Shown: piece after piece, positions 56,046 through 63,910 of the stretch | Numbering within the stretch: position 1 is the stretch's first letter | Layout: every line of letters starts with the position of its first letter | Assembly: GCF_018380615.1 (NCBI RefSeq) | Contig: NZ_JAGYVZ010000002.1 | Coordinates: 372,001-436,000, forward strand | Direction of reading: 5' to 3' | Length of the DNA: 64,000 nt | Source of the DNA: Flavobacterium psychroterrae | GTDB lineage: Bacteria; Bacteroidota; Bacteroidia; Flavobacteriales; Flavobacteriaceae | The notes under the pieces: model-generated | Told to the model about the DNA's origin: nothing | The model's input: the letters and a program-made list of their open reading frames with translations, nothing else | The model's database searches: none | Program-made: the position numbers and the translations under genes

Positions 56046-57368
56046 ATGGATATCAAAAGAGTAGCAATAAACGCTGTGAATGAAACAATTGTAATGACAG
56101 TTGTTCACATGGATTATAAAGGTCAAGTAGCAAAAAGAATAAACGAAAAAATGCCTTTGGCTACTGTTAAAGGTTTTAGAAAAGGACAAGTACCTAAAGA
56201 CCTTGTTGAAAAACAATACGGAAAAGCAATTAAGCAAGAAGAAGTTCAAAAAGTTGTTGATTTGGCTTTAGAGCGTTTTGTTCAATCTGAAAGATTAAAT
56301 CTTTTAGGAACTCCTCTTGCAAAAGAAAACGAAAACTTTGACTGGGATGCTGAAGAACTAACTTTCGAATACGAAATTGGTTTAGTACCTAACTTCGAAA
56401 TTGATTTAGAAGCTAAAAACGATATCGTAAAATATATTGTTACGGCTGATGATAAATTAATCGACGGACAAGTTGAGCGTATCCAAAAACAATTCGGAAA
56501 AGCAATTCCACAAGAAGTTGTGTCTGCTGATTCAGATTTGACAGGAACTTTCTCAAACGAAGAAAAAGGAATCGAAAATACAACTACAATTTCATTATCT
56601 ACATTCAATAAAACTGCTGCTGATAAATTCATCGGTAAAAAAGTAGGTGATGTTGTTGCAGTAAGCACAAAAGGTTTATTCGAAGACGATCACCAATTAA
56701 TGGACTACCTAAAAGTAGGTCATGATGATGTTCACGGTTTAGATATCGAAGTAAACTTTACTATCGAAGCAATCAACGGAGCTGAATTAGCTGAATTAAA
56801 CCAGGATTTATTTGATAAACTTTTTGGTGAAGGAAAAGTAGCTTCATTAGAAGATTTAAAAGCTAAAATTAAAGAAGATGCTGAAGCACAATTCGCACAG
56901 CAAGCAGATCAAAAATTATTGTTAGACGTTCAGGATTTCTTGATCGAAAATACAAAATTTGATTTACCGGCTGAATTCCTTAAAAAATGGTTGCAAACTG
57001 TAGGAGAGAAAAAACTTTCTGCAGAAGAAGCCGAAGTTGAATACGCAAGATCTGAAAAAGGATTACGTTTTCAATTAATCGAAGGAAAAGCAATGGCGCA
57101 AAGTAATATCCAAATTACATTTGAAGATTTGAAAGCTTTTACAACAAAATCTATCAGACAACAAATGGCTCAATTTGGACAAACAAATCCAACTGACGAA
57201 GAAGTTCAAGGAATCGTGGCTAGAGTTTTATCTAACCAGGACGAAGTAAAAAGACTTTCTGAGCAAGTGGTTGCTGAAAAATTGTTAGAGGTGTTTAAAG
57301 AAAAAGCAAATCCTACAACTAAAGAAGTAACTTACGAAGAATTTATTGCTGCTTCTTACGGAGAATAA
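56046..57368 (+). CDS. tig: Trigger factor
   Basis: A 440-residue ribosome-associated chaperone. The N-terminal ribosome-binding domain (about 1-115) has MPLATVKGFRKGQVPKDLVEKQYG, close to the GFRxGKVP loop. A PPIase-like region (about 150-245) and a helical C-terminal cradle (about 255-430) follow. It precedes clpP and clpX, the usual order, each with separate signals here. Confidence 0.94.
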   Translation: MDIKRVAINAVNETIVMTVVHMDYKGQVAKRINEKMPLATVKGFRKGQVPKDLVEKQYGKAIKQEEVQKVVDLALERFVQSERLNLLGTPLAKENENFDWDAEELTFEYEIGLVPNFEIDLEAKNDIVKYIVTADDKLIDGQVERIQKQFGKAIPQEVVSADSDLTGTFSNEEKGIENTTTISLSTFNKTAADKFIGKKVGDVVAVSTKGLFEDDHQLMDYLKVGHDDVHGLDIEVNFTIEAINGAELAELNQDLFDKLFGEGKVASLEDLKAKIKEDAEAQFAQQADQKLLLDVQDFLIENTKFDLPAEFLKKWLQTVGEKKLSAEEAEVEYARSEKGLRFQLIEGKAMAQSNIQITFEDLKAFTTKSIRQQMAQFGQTNPTDEEVQGIVARVLSNQDEVKRLSEQVVAEKLLEVFKEKANPTTKEVTYEEFIAASYGE

Positions 57369-57389
57369 TTTCTAAAAGTAATTATATTG

Positions 57390-57422
57390 GAGCGTCAGGA
57401 AGTTTTTTCCTGACGCTCTTTT
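57390..57422 (+). terminator. Intrinsic terminator after tig
   Basis: GAGCGTCAGGAA pairs with TTCCTGACGCTC over a five-base loop and is followed by TTTTG; a strong 12-bp stem. Confidence 0.85.
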
Positions 57423-57453
57423 GTTTTAATTTATTTTTTGATTACTTTTCAGG

Positions 57454-57594
57454 AGCTAATCCAGCTATCCGTTACAATTTTTTTCATGTCTGCCTTTTTT
57501 TGTAAGGTAAAAAAAGAGCTTCCGTTGGTCGCTTTTTTTTACCAACAAAAAATAGTTGCCATTTCAAAAAGCTTTTCACTACTATCTGGGCTAG
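57454..57594. repeat. Imperfect inverted element in tig-clpP gap
   Basis: The 316-base gap between tig and clpP holds, after the terminator, an element bounded by AGCTAATCCAGCTATCC and the inverted-like TACTATCTGGGCTAG, with an inner GTTGGT/ACCAAC hairpin and long T/A runs. I recall similar 'AGCTATCC...GGGCTAG' elements scattered between flavobacterial genes. A 60-codon frame through it has no coding character. No clear promoter for clpP is visible. Confidence 0.55.
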
Positions 57595-57684
57595 AAATAA
57601 GACAAATTGACATCCTTTAGAAAGAGGTACAACCTTTGATGGAAGAATATACAAGATATTACGTAAAACTTAGACACATAAAAT

Positions 57685-58359
57685 ATGAACTACGGTAAAG
57701 AATTCAAAAAATTTGCTACAAAGCACCAGGGAGTAAACGCAATGTACTACGACAAAATCGTAGCAGCAATGAACCCAACAAATATGACTCCATATATTAT
57801 TGAAGAACGTCAGCTGAATGTTTCTCAATTAGATGTGTTTTCAAGATTAATGATGGACAGAATTATCTTTTTAGGAACTGGTATCGACGATCAAATCGCA
57901 AACATCGTTCAGGCGCAGTTACTATTTTTAGAAAGTGCTGATGCATCAAAAGATATTCAAATTTATCTAAATTCTCCTGGAGGAAGCGTTTACGCAGGAC
58001 TAGGAATTTATGACACAATGCAATACATCAAACCAGATGTAGCAACAATTTGTACAGGTATGGCAGCATCTATGGGAGCTGTATTATTATGTGCAGGAGC
58101 TGCGGGAAAACGTTCGGCTTTACCACATTCAAGAGTAATGATTCACCAGCCATCAGGAGGAGCACAAGGTGTTGCTACAGATATGGAAATCAACTTGCGT
58201 GAAATGTTGAAATTGAAAGATGAATTATATAACATTATTTCACAACATTCAGGGCAATCTTTTGAAAGAGTGCACAAAGACAGTGAACGTGATTACTGGA
58301 TGAAAGCTGACGAAGCAAAAGAATACGGAATGATTGATGAAGTATTGAGAAGAAGTTAA
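57685..58359 (+). CDS. clpP: ATP-dependent Clp protease proteolytic subunit
   Basis: A 224-residue serine protease subunit. The catalytic triad is visible as Ser129 (GMAASMGAVLL), His154 (MIHQPSGG) and Asp203 (SERDYWMKADEAKEYGMID). Fourteen subunits form the degradation chamber fed by ClpX, encoded next. Only one clpP copy is in the window. Confidence 0.97.
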   Translation: MNYGKEFKKFATKHQGVNAMYYDKIVAAMNPTNMTPYIIEERQLNVSQLDVFSRLMMDRIIFLGTGIDDQIANIVQAQLLFLESADASKDIQIYLNSPGGSVYAGLGIYDTMQYIKPDVATICTGMAASMGAVLLCAGAAGKRSALPHSRVMIHQPSGGAQGVATDMEINLREMLKLKDELYNIISQHSGQSFERVHKDSERDYWMKADEAKEYGMIDEVLRRS

Positions 58360-58372
58360 AAAATAGTTTAAA

Positions 58373-58414
58373 GTTTCCAGGTTTCAGGTTTCAAGTTAAC
58401 CTGAAACCTGAAAC
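58373..58414. terminator. Hairpin terminator after clpP (repeat-derived)
   Basis: CAGGTTTCAGGTT (58378-58390) pairs with AACCTGAAACCTG (58398-58410). The stem is built of repeated CAGGTTT units, a recurring flavobacterial intergenic repeat as I remember; a further AAACTTGAAAC copy follows. Confidence 0.6.
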
Positions 58415-58449
58415 AATTTTTAAACTTGAAACAAAAATAAAGTTAATAG

Positions 58450-58498
58450 GTTACTAAGTTTTTGATGTTTTAGTGATAAATATCAGAAACTTAGTAAC
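58450..58498. promoter_or_regulatory. Inverted repeat over clpX promoter
   Basis: GTTACTAAGTTTTTGAT (58450-58466) is repeated inverted at 58482-58498 with one mismatch in 17. The right arm overlaps the clpX -7 box (58495-58502). Either a repressor site or a dispersed repeat that provides the promoter. Confidence 0.55.
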
Positions 58499-58502
58499 TT
58501 TG
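58495..58502 (+). promoter_or_regulatory. -7 promoter box for clpX
   Basis: TAACTTTG, a full TAnnTTTG match, 22 bases before the ATG. Confidence 0.55.
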
Positions 58503-58524
58503 CGACTTATGTAACTAAAAAAGA

Positions 58525-59757
58525 ATGGCTAAAGTAGTATTAGAATGTTCGTTTTGTGGAAGAAAAAAGCCAGAAACCAATTTATTGATTGCAGGTATCA
58601 ATGCACATATCTGTGATAAATGTATTGAGCAGGCACACGGAATTGTATTAGAAGAATTAAAATCAAGCGGAAGTGCAAAACTTGTGGGTGATTTAATTTT
58701 AAAGAAACCAAAAGAAATCAGAGCTTTTTTAGATCAATATGTTATTGGTCAGGATCAGACTAAAAAAGTAATGTCAGTTGCGGTTTATAATCACTACAAA
58801 CGTTTAATGCAACAGCAATTAGACGACGAAGTAGAGATCGAAAAAAGTAACATCATCATGGTGGGACAAACCGGAACAGGAAAAACATTGGTAGCAAAAA
58901 CTATCGCAAAAATGTTAGACGTTCCTTTGGCTATTGTTGATGCAACCGTACTTACAGAAGCTGGTTATGTTGGTGAAGATGTCGAAAGTATTCTGACACG
59001 TCTATTACAAGCAGCTGATTATGATGTAACCAAAGCAGAAAGAGGAATTGTTTTTATTGATGAAATAGATAAAATTGCCCGTAAGAGCGATAATCCATCA
59101 ATAACACGTGATGTATCTGGTGAAGGTGTACAACAAGCTTTATTGAAATTATTAGAAGGAACAGTTGTAAACGTACCACCAAAAGGAGGACGTAAACACC
59201 CCGACCAGAAATTTGTTGAGGTAAATACCCAAAATATCCTGTTTATTGCCGGTGGGGCTTTTGATGGAGTAGAACGTATTATTTCTAAACGTTTAAACCG
59301 TCAGGCAGTTGGATATTCAACATCTAAAAATGTTGATAATATTGATAAAGACAATTTATTGCAATATATTATTCCAAAAGACATTAAAGATTTTGGTTTA
59401 ATTCCCGAAATTATTGGTCGTTTACCAGTTTTGACACATATGGATCCTCTTGACAGAGAAACTTTACGTGCAATTTTGACACAACCTAAAAATGCCTTAA
59501 TCAAACAATATCAAAAATTATTTTTAATGGATGATGTTGAATTTAATATTACTGATGAAGCATTAGATTTTATTGTTGACAAAGCATTAGAATACAAATT
59601 AGGAGCTCGTGGATTACGTTCGTTATGCGAAGCAATCTTAACAGATGCTATGTACGAATTGCCAAGTTCTGATGATAAAGTTTTGACAATCGATGAAGAT
59701 TATGCAAAACATACTTTGAATAAAAATTTATTGAAGCGCATGGAAATTGCCTCTTAA
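58525..59757 (+). CDS. clpX: ATP-dependent Clp protease ATP-binding subunit ClpX
   Basis: A 410-residue AAA+ unfoldase. The zinc-binding domain has Cys8, Cys11, Cys29 and Cys32 ([15 protein letters not shown]). The AAA+ module has Walker A GQTGTGKT, Walker [13 protein letters not shown], the pore loop GYVGEDVE and the sensor region [10 protein letters not shown]. It recognises substrates and threads them into ClpP. Confidence 0.98.
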   Translation: MAKVVLECSFCGRKKPETNLLIAGINAHICDKCIEQAHGIVLEELKSSGSAKLVGDLILKKPKEIRAFLDQYVIGQDQTKKVMSVAVYNHYKRLMQQQLDDEVEIEKSNIIMVGQTGTGKTLVAKTIAKMLDVPLAIVDATVLTEAGYVGEDVESILTRLLQAADYDVTKAERGIVFIDEIDKIARKSDNPSITRDVSGEGVQQALLKLLEGTVVNVPPKGGRKHPDQKFVEVNTQNILFIAGGAFDGVERIISKRLNRQAVGYSTSKNVDNIDKDNLLQYIIPKDIKDFGLIPEIIGRLPVLTHMDPLDRETLRAILTQPKNALIKQYQKLFLMDDVEFNITDEALDFIVDKALEYKLGARGLRSLCEAILTDAMYELPSSDDKVLTIDEDYAKHTLNKNLLKRMEIAS

Positions 59758-59804
59758 ATCTTAAAATAAATTTGTCCAGTTTTTAAATTTGACAAACTTA
59801 ATAC

Positions 59805-59836
59805 AAACCTGTTCATTATTTGAACAGGTTTTTTTA
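59805..59836 (+). terminator. Intrinsic terminator after clpX
   Basis: AAACCTGTTCA pairs with TGAACAGGTTT over a 5-base loop and is followed by T residues. Confidence 0.85.
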
Positions 59837-59884
59837 TACTTTTCCAATACTGTTTTCGTTTCTGTTTTTATGTAAATTGGCATT

Positions 59885-60547
59885 ATGAAAAAAATATTCC
59901 TCGCTATAAATTTGATTCTGATAGTATCCTGTAATAAGAATAAGGAAGCTGATAAAAAGGCTTTTTCTTTTACTGAAAATACAATAGAACATATTACTGT
60001 AAACCCCCGAAACGAAATTAAAGAGCCTGATTATACTCTTTATTATAAAGAAGCACAACAATATTGTAAACGAAATAATCTGAATCAGAATAAATTTATT
60101 CTCATAGATTTAAGTATTCATTCCGGTTTAAAACGATTCTTTGTTTATGACTTTAAAGAAAGCAAAATCATAAAATCATATACAGTAAGTCACGGTTGTG
60201 GAGATAATGATTGGGGCGCAACAATGTCAAAAGAAGATGCACCAATAAGCAATGAATTTGATTCACATTGTTCCTCAATAGGTAAATTTGTTATTCTGGA
60301 TCGCGGCGTAAGTCAATGGGGGATAAAAGTGAATTATATATTGCAGGGAAAAGATAAAACAAATTCACACGCCAGAAGCCGCGCTATAGTTTTACATTCC
60401 TGGGATGCTATTTCAAGTGCAGAAGTTTATCCCAAAGGAAGCCCCGAGGGATGGGGTTGTCCAGCCGTTTCTAATGAAAGCATGAAAGAAATAGACGAGA
60501 TTTTAAAACAGAATAGCAAAGTTTTAATGTGGATTATAAAGCCATAA
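59885..60547 (+). CDS. L,D-transpeptidase catalytic-domain family lipoprotein (YkuD_2)
   Basis: A 220-residue protein with a lipoprotein-like signal (LILIVSCNKNKEADKK, Cys16) and the murein L,D-transpeptidase-like domain: YTVSHGCGDND, SSIGKFVIL, ARAIVLHSW-type strand (SRAIVLHSWDA) and the catalytic GWGCPAVS. It may cross-link or edit peptidoglycan; basic residues after the Cys suggest the inner face of the outer membrane. Confidence 0.85.
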   Translation: MKKIFLAINLILIVSCNKNKEADKKAFSFTENTIEHITVNPRNEIKEPDYTLYYKEAQQYCKRNNLNQNKFILIDLSIHSGLKRFFVYDFKESKIIKSYTVSHGCGDNDWGATMSKEDAPISNEFDSHCSSIGKFVILDRGVSQWGIKVNYILQGKDKTNSHARSRAIVLHSWDAISSAEVYPKGSPEGWGCPAVSNESMKEIDEILKQNSKVLMWIIKP

Positions 60548-60566
60548 TTTTATTTACGGCTTTTTT
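60538..60566 (+). terminator. Weak hairpin after L,D-transpeptidase gene
   Basis: AAAGCC pairs with GGCTTT and extends through one mismatch (TAA/TTA), then a T run; the stop codon is inside the loop side. Confidence 0.5.
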
Positions 60567-60602
60567 ATTATCTTTATTTAAATAACTATTAAAGTTTGAG
60601 TT

Positions 60603-60740
60603 ATGGATAAAACTATTGAAGATTACGATGGCAATGTACTTTTATGGCAGATTATAAACGTTATTGGACTTTTAATAATCCTATATTTATTATACCTGCT
60701 GATTAAATTTTTAAGAAAAAGAAACAGATCAAATAATTAA
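60603..60740 (+). CDS. Small single-pass membrane protein (45 aa)
   Basis: A short frame (MDKTIEDYDGNVLLWQ...) with an acidic N-terminus, one strong membrane helix at about residues 15-37 (IINVIGLLIILYLLYLLIKF) and a basic C-terminal tail (LRKRNRSNN), the layout of a real inner-membrane mini-protein. It is followed 10 bases later by a strong terminator. Function unknown. Confidence 0.55.
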   Translation: MDKTIEDYDGNVLLWQIINVIGLLIILYLLYLLIKFLRKRNRSNN

Positions 60741-60750
60741 AAAAGAAATT

Positions 60751-60777
60751 ATAATCCCGGTTTATGACCGGGATTAT
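60751..60777. terminator. Bidirectional terminator
   Basis: ATAATCCCGGT (60751-60761) pairs perfectly with ACCGGGATTAT (60767-60777) over a TTATG loop, between the 45-aa gene and the convergent GlxA-type regulator. Confidence 0.8.
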
Positions 60778-60778
60778 T

Positions 60779-61744
60779 TTACTGAACCCTAAATTTCTCC
60801 CGATATTCAAGAGGTTTCATTCCCACCATCTTAAAAAATACCTTTCTAAACGCCTTTGGATCATTGTAACCCGTTTTCTCGATAATTTCAGAAATCGAAA
60901 GCTGCGTTTGCTCCAGATATTTCTTAGAACTTTCAACTCTGATATTCTGCAAATATTCAATTGGCGGAATTCCCGTAACTTGTTTAAACCTTCTTGTCAT
61001 GTTTCGCGCACTTGTGGGAATATCTTTTGTGATTTCTTCCAGTTTTTCAATAGAATGATACTGACTTTCTATTTTGTGCTGAAGCATCGCAACCAAAGTA
61101 TCATTATGCAAATGATTTGGTCTGAAAGTACTGAAATAACTCTGTTTATATCGGTTTAAATCAATCGAGAAAATCTTTGCAATCTGAACAGCAATTTCAT
61201 TTCCACAATATTTCTGAACCAATAAAATCAATAAATGAAACGTTGAGGTAGAACCGCCGCTCGTATATAAACTGCCGTCAGCCGTTAAAGTTTCTTCGGG
61301 TTTTAATTTTACCAAAGGAAAAGCCTTTGTAAACGCACTGCACGCATCAACATGAGTTGTAGCAAGTTTTTCATTTAATAATCCCGAAGCGGCAAACAAA
61401 AAAGCTCCCGTACAAAAACTTGCCAATTCAGCTCCGTCTTTATGTTGCTTTTTTAACCACGGAATAAAATTCATGTTCTTAGCAATCATTTCCACCATAT
61501 TATCAGTTGTAAAAGCAGGAATCAAAATCAAATCTAAAGTTCCATTTGACTCTTCGATTGAATTCACTTCATATCCAAACAAACGTTCTTCACTGATTTG
61601 TTCAATCGATTGAAAAATCATAATTTCAAAAGGCTTTTTAGTTTCTTTAAAAAGATTATTAGCCGTTTCAAAAACTTCTAAAATCGCGGCTATACTTAAT
61701 AACTTATAATCATGCGGAACAATTAAACCTACTTTCGTGCTCAT
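60779..61744 (-). CDS. GlxA-type AraC-family transcriptional regulator
   Basis: A 321-residue regulator: DJ-1/PfpI-like domain (about 1-190; VGLIVPHDYKLLSIAAILEVFE, ELASFCTGAFLFAASGLL with the nucleophile-elbow Cys) and an AraC double HTH at the C-terminus (about 225-318; IPPIEYLQNIRVESSKKYLEQT, KAFRKVFFKMVGMKPLEYR). The start is put at the ATG at 61744, because the longer frame begins inside the promoter box. It diverges from the SRPBCC genes and may control them. Confidence 0.9.
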   Translation of the reverse strand: MSTKVGLIVPHDYKLLSIAAILEVFETANNLFKETKKPFEIMIFQSIEQISEERLFGYEVNSIEESNGTLDLILIPAFTTDNMVEMIAKNMNFIPWLKKQHKDGAELASFCTGAFLFAASGLLNEKLATTHVDACSAFTKAFPLVKLKPEETLTADGSLYTSGGSTSTFHLLILLVQKYCGNEIAVQIAKIFSIDLNRYKQSYFSTFRPNHLHNDTLVAMLQHKIESQYHSIEKLEEITKDIPTSARNMTRRFKQVTGIPPIEYLQNIRVESSKKYLEQTQLSISEIIEKTGYNDPKAFRKVFFKMVGMKPLEYREKFRVQ

Positions 61745-61777
61745 AATTTCGTGGTCTTTATAAAGTTGCATTATACA

Positions 61778-61785
61778 CAAAAGTA
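61778..61785 (-). promoter_or_regulatory. -7 promoter box for GlxA-type regulator
   Basis: The minus strand reads TACTTTTG, 33 bases before the ATG at 61744. Confidence 0.55.
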
Positions 61786-61850
61786 ATTATTTTGTCTTAA
61801 ATGACCCTAAAGTTGACTTTTAATGTATCATAAAGCTGAATGTAATATTT

Positions 61851-61858
61851 TAAATTTG
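61851..61858 (+). promoter_or_regulatory. -7 promoter box for SRPBCC genes
   Basis: TAAATTTG, a full match, 53 bases before the first SRPBCC start. Confidence 0.5.
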
Positions 61859-61911
61859 CTTTAATAATTGTAATTTTATATAAATAGATATTCAATTCTA
61901 ACAAAAAAACA

Positions 61912-62316
61912 ATGATAACGGTACAAAACACGATTCATGCATCAATTGATAAAGTCTGGCAGTTTTGGACATTACCGAAGCATATTCAAAATTGGAATAT
62001 TGCGATAGACACTTGGTATACAGCATCTGTAGAAAATGATTTGAAAGTTGGAGGAAAGTTCAAATACAAAATGTTAAAAAAAGATAAAAGCTTAAGTTTT
62101 GATTTTGAAGGTATATATACTAAAATCGAAAATTTATCTTTAATAGAATATAAACTTCTTGATAACAGAACAGGAAAAGTAAGTTTTGAAAAAAATGAAA
62201 ATCAAGTAACAATTACCGAAGATTTTGAACCAGTAAAAGAAGATTCTGAAAGCATGCAACAAGAATGGTGTCAAACAGTTATTGATAATTTCAAAAAATA
62301 TATCGAAGCTTTTTAA
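61912..62316 (+). CDS. SRPBCC/AHSA1-family protein 1
   Basis: A 134-residue START-like protein of the AHSA1 group (MITVQNTIHASIDKVWQFWTLPKHIQNWN, NDLKVGGKFKYKM). The fold binds hydrophobic ligands in a deep cavity; no function is assigned. It is a clear tandem duplicate of the next gene: same length and near-identical N-terminal motifs, but a more diverged middle. Divergent from the GlxA-type regulator. Confidence 0.88.
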   Translation: MITVQNTIHASIDKVWQFWTLPKHIQNWNIAIDTWYTASVENDLKVGGKFKYKMLKKDKSLSFDFEGIYTKIENLSLIEYKLLDNRTGKVSFEKNENQVTITEDFEPVKEDSESMQQEWCQTVIDNFKKYIEAF

Positions 62317-62363
62317 AAGCCAATTAAAATAGAAAAAACTAATTCAAATAAAACACAATTACA

Positions 62364-62768
62364 ATGATAACAGTACAAAGCACGATTAATGCATCGATAG
62401 ATAAAGTTTGGGAATTTTGGACATTACCGGAACATATTAAAAACTGGAGTTACGCCTCAGCAGAATGGCATTCACCTCATGCTGAAAATGATTTAAGAGT
62501 TGGAGGAAAATTTAAAACCACTATGGCAGCAAAAGACGCAAGTATAAGCTTTGATTTTGGAGGAGAATATACTTTGGTAGAAAAAAACAAAGCCATAGAA
62601 TATGTTCTTGAAGATGGCAGAAAAGTTGAAATTACTTTTGAAGAAACACCAAACGGAGTGGAAATCACCGAAAGCTTTGACCCCGAAACTGAAAATTCAG
62701 ATGAAATGCAGCAAGGCGGATGGAATGCCATCCTTGATAATTTTAAAAGTTATGTAGAAAGTAATTAG
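62364..62768 (+). CDS. SRPBCC/AHSA1-family protein 2
   Basis: A 134-residue paralogue of the preceding gene (MITVQSTINASIDKVWEFWTLPEHIKNWS, NDLRVGGKFKTTM, VEITESFDPETENSDEMQQGGW). It starts 47 bases after its twin. Its C-terminus matches the common AHSA1 form better, so it is probably the ancestral-like copy. Confidence 0.88.
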   Translation: MITVQSTINASIDKVWEFWTLPEHIKNWSYASAEWHSPHAENDLRVGGKFKTTMAAKDASISFDFGGEYTLVEKNKAIEYVLEDGRKVEITFEETPNGVEITESFDPETENSDEMQQGGWNAILDNFKSYVESN

Positions 62769-62780
62769 TTTTTTTTAAGG

Positions 62781-62866
62781 TGCAAAGCTACATAGAGACA
62801 AAGGGTTTAATTGCTAAAAATAGAAATTAAACTTAAAAAACTTTGCGACTTCGCGTCTTTGCGAGC
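62781..62866. repeat. Dispersed intergenic repeat ('TTTGCG' family)
   Basis: The gap after SRPBCC 2 holds CAAAGCTACATAGAGACAAA and then CTTTGCGACTTCGCGTCT (from 62841, continuing TTGCGAGC), with repeated CTTTGCGA units. I recall this wording as one of the commonest intergenic repeats in Flavobacterium. A 66-codon frame crossing it is not a gene. Confidence 0.6.
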
Positions 62867-62925
62867 AAAAAACTTAAATTATCTTACATCACTTATATGG
62901 TTTAAAAATATAAAAAGCAGCAATT

Positions 62926-63333
62926 ATGACAAAACAAATTTGGCTGAATTTGCCGGTAAAAGAGGTGGCAAAATCAAAAGCTTTTTTTTCGAAAATAGGA
63001 TTCTCTTTTAATAAAGAACACGATACACCAAGCTCAACGGCAATGATTGTAGGTGAAGGAAAATTTGTAGTGATGCTTTTTGAAGAAACATTATTTGCCG
63101 GTTTTACTAAAAACAAAATTACAGACACACAATCAAGTTCAGAAGTTTTGATTTCAATTGATGCCGAAAGTGTTTCAGAAGTTGATGAACTGGCACAGAA
63201 AGTACAAGATGCAGGCGGAACAATTTTTGCGCCTCCGGCAGAAGAACAGGGCTGGATGTATGGTTTTGGTTTTGCAGATTTAGACGGTCATCGATGGAAC
63301 GTTTTATTTATGGATTTTAATAAACTATCATAA
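62926..63333 (+). CDS. VOC-family (glyoxalase/bleomycin resistance-like) protein
   Basis: A 135-residue vicinal-oxygen-chelate fold protein with two beta-alpha-beta modules: QIWLNLPVKEVAKSKAFFSKIGF and a C-terminal GWMYGFGFADLDGHRWNVLFMD. Substrate unknown. It ends 2 bases before the third SRPBCC gene, so the two are translationally close. Confidence 0.88.
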   Translation: MTKQIWLNLPVKEVAKSKAFFSKIGFSFNKEHDTPSSTAMIVGEGKFVVMLFEETLFAGFTKNKITDTQSSSEVLISIDAESVSEVDELAQKVQDAGGTIFAPPAEEQGWMYGFGFADLDGHRWNVLFMDFNKLS

Positions 63334-63335
63334 TT

Positions 63336-63773
63336 ATGGAAACTTTAGAATTTAAAATCAGAATCAAAGCTCACCCGGAAAAAGTCTGGTCGGTTTTATG
63401 GAATGACGAAACCTACAGAAAATGGGCAGGAGTTTTTTATGAGGGATCATATGCAATAAGTGATTGGAACGAAGGTGGAAAAATACACTTTTTGGGACCT
63501 GATGGAGGAGGAATGAATAGCATAATCGAGAAAAAAATCCAAAATGAATATATGGCTTTTAAGCATTTGGGAGAAGTTAAAGATTTTAAAGAAATACCTG
63601 TTAATGAAGAAACAGAAAAATGGAGCGGCGCTATGGAAACCTATCGATTAACTCCTGATGATGAATTTACAGATCTTGTAGTTGAAGTTGATGTAGTCGA
63701 AAAATTTATTGATTATTTCAAGGAGGCTTTCCCAAAAGGGCTGGAAATAGTAAAAGAACTTTCTGAGAATTAG
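63336..63773 (+). CDS. SRPBCC-family protein 3
   Basis: A 145-residue AHSA1-like protein (LEFKIRIKAHPEKVWSVLWNDETYRKWAG, NEGGKIHFLGPDGGGMNSIIEKKI), more distant from the two tandem copies upstream. The stop codon is the last base group before a 14-bp tandem repeat. Confidence 0.87.
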   Translation: METLEFKIRIKAHPEKVWSVLWNDETYRKWAGVFYEGSYAISDWNEGGKIHFLGPDGGGMNSIIEKKIQNEYMAFKHLGEVKDFKEIPVNEETEKWSGAMETYRLTPDDEFTDLVVEVDVVEKFIDYFKEAFPKGLEIVKELSEN

Positions 63774-63841
63774 AGAATAGAAGAAAGAGAATAGAAGAAA
63801 GAGAATAGAAGAAAGAGAATAGAAGAAAGAGAATAGAAGGA
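63772..63841. repeat. 14-bp tandem repeat
   Basis: Four perfect copies of AGAGAATAGAAGAA (63772-63827) and a fifth with one change (63828-63841), then degenerate copies to about 63875. Purine-only apart from single T residues. It fills the gap between the SRPBCC 3 and VOC genes. Confidence 0.9.
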
Positions 63842-63910
63842 AGATAGTAGAGGAAAGGGAATAGGAGAAGAAAAGTAGAGATTGCTAAACAAACAAAAAA
63901 CAAAAATATC

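Noticed and set aside
57438..57620. 60-codon frame between tig and clpP
   Set aside because: It lies in the structured repeat element, begins right after the tig terminator and is driven by T runs that give Phe/Lys-rich nonsense.
57369..57684. tRNA or known riboswitch in the longest intergenic gap
   Set aside because: No cloverleaf, CCA end or riboswitch core could be recognised by eye on either strand.
60764..61159. 131-codon plus-strand frame opposite the GlxA-type regulator
   Set aside because: Antisense to a well-supported AraC domain and begins inside the bidirectional terminator.
62811..63011. 66-codon plus-strand frame across the SRPBCC 2-VOC gap
   Set aside because: It runs through the dispersed TTTGCG repeat and into the VOC gene in another frame; no start context and no protein-like composition.
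63772..63841. CRISPR-like array
   Set aside because: The 14-bp units are head to tail with no spacers; it is a simple tandem repeat.
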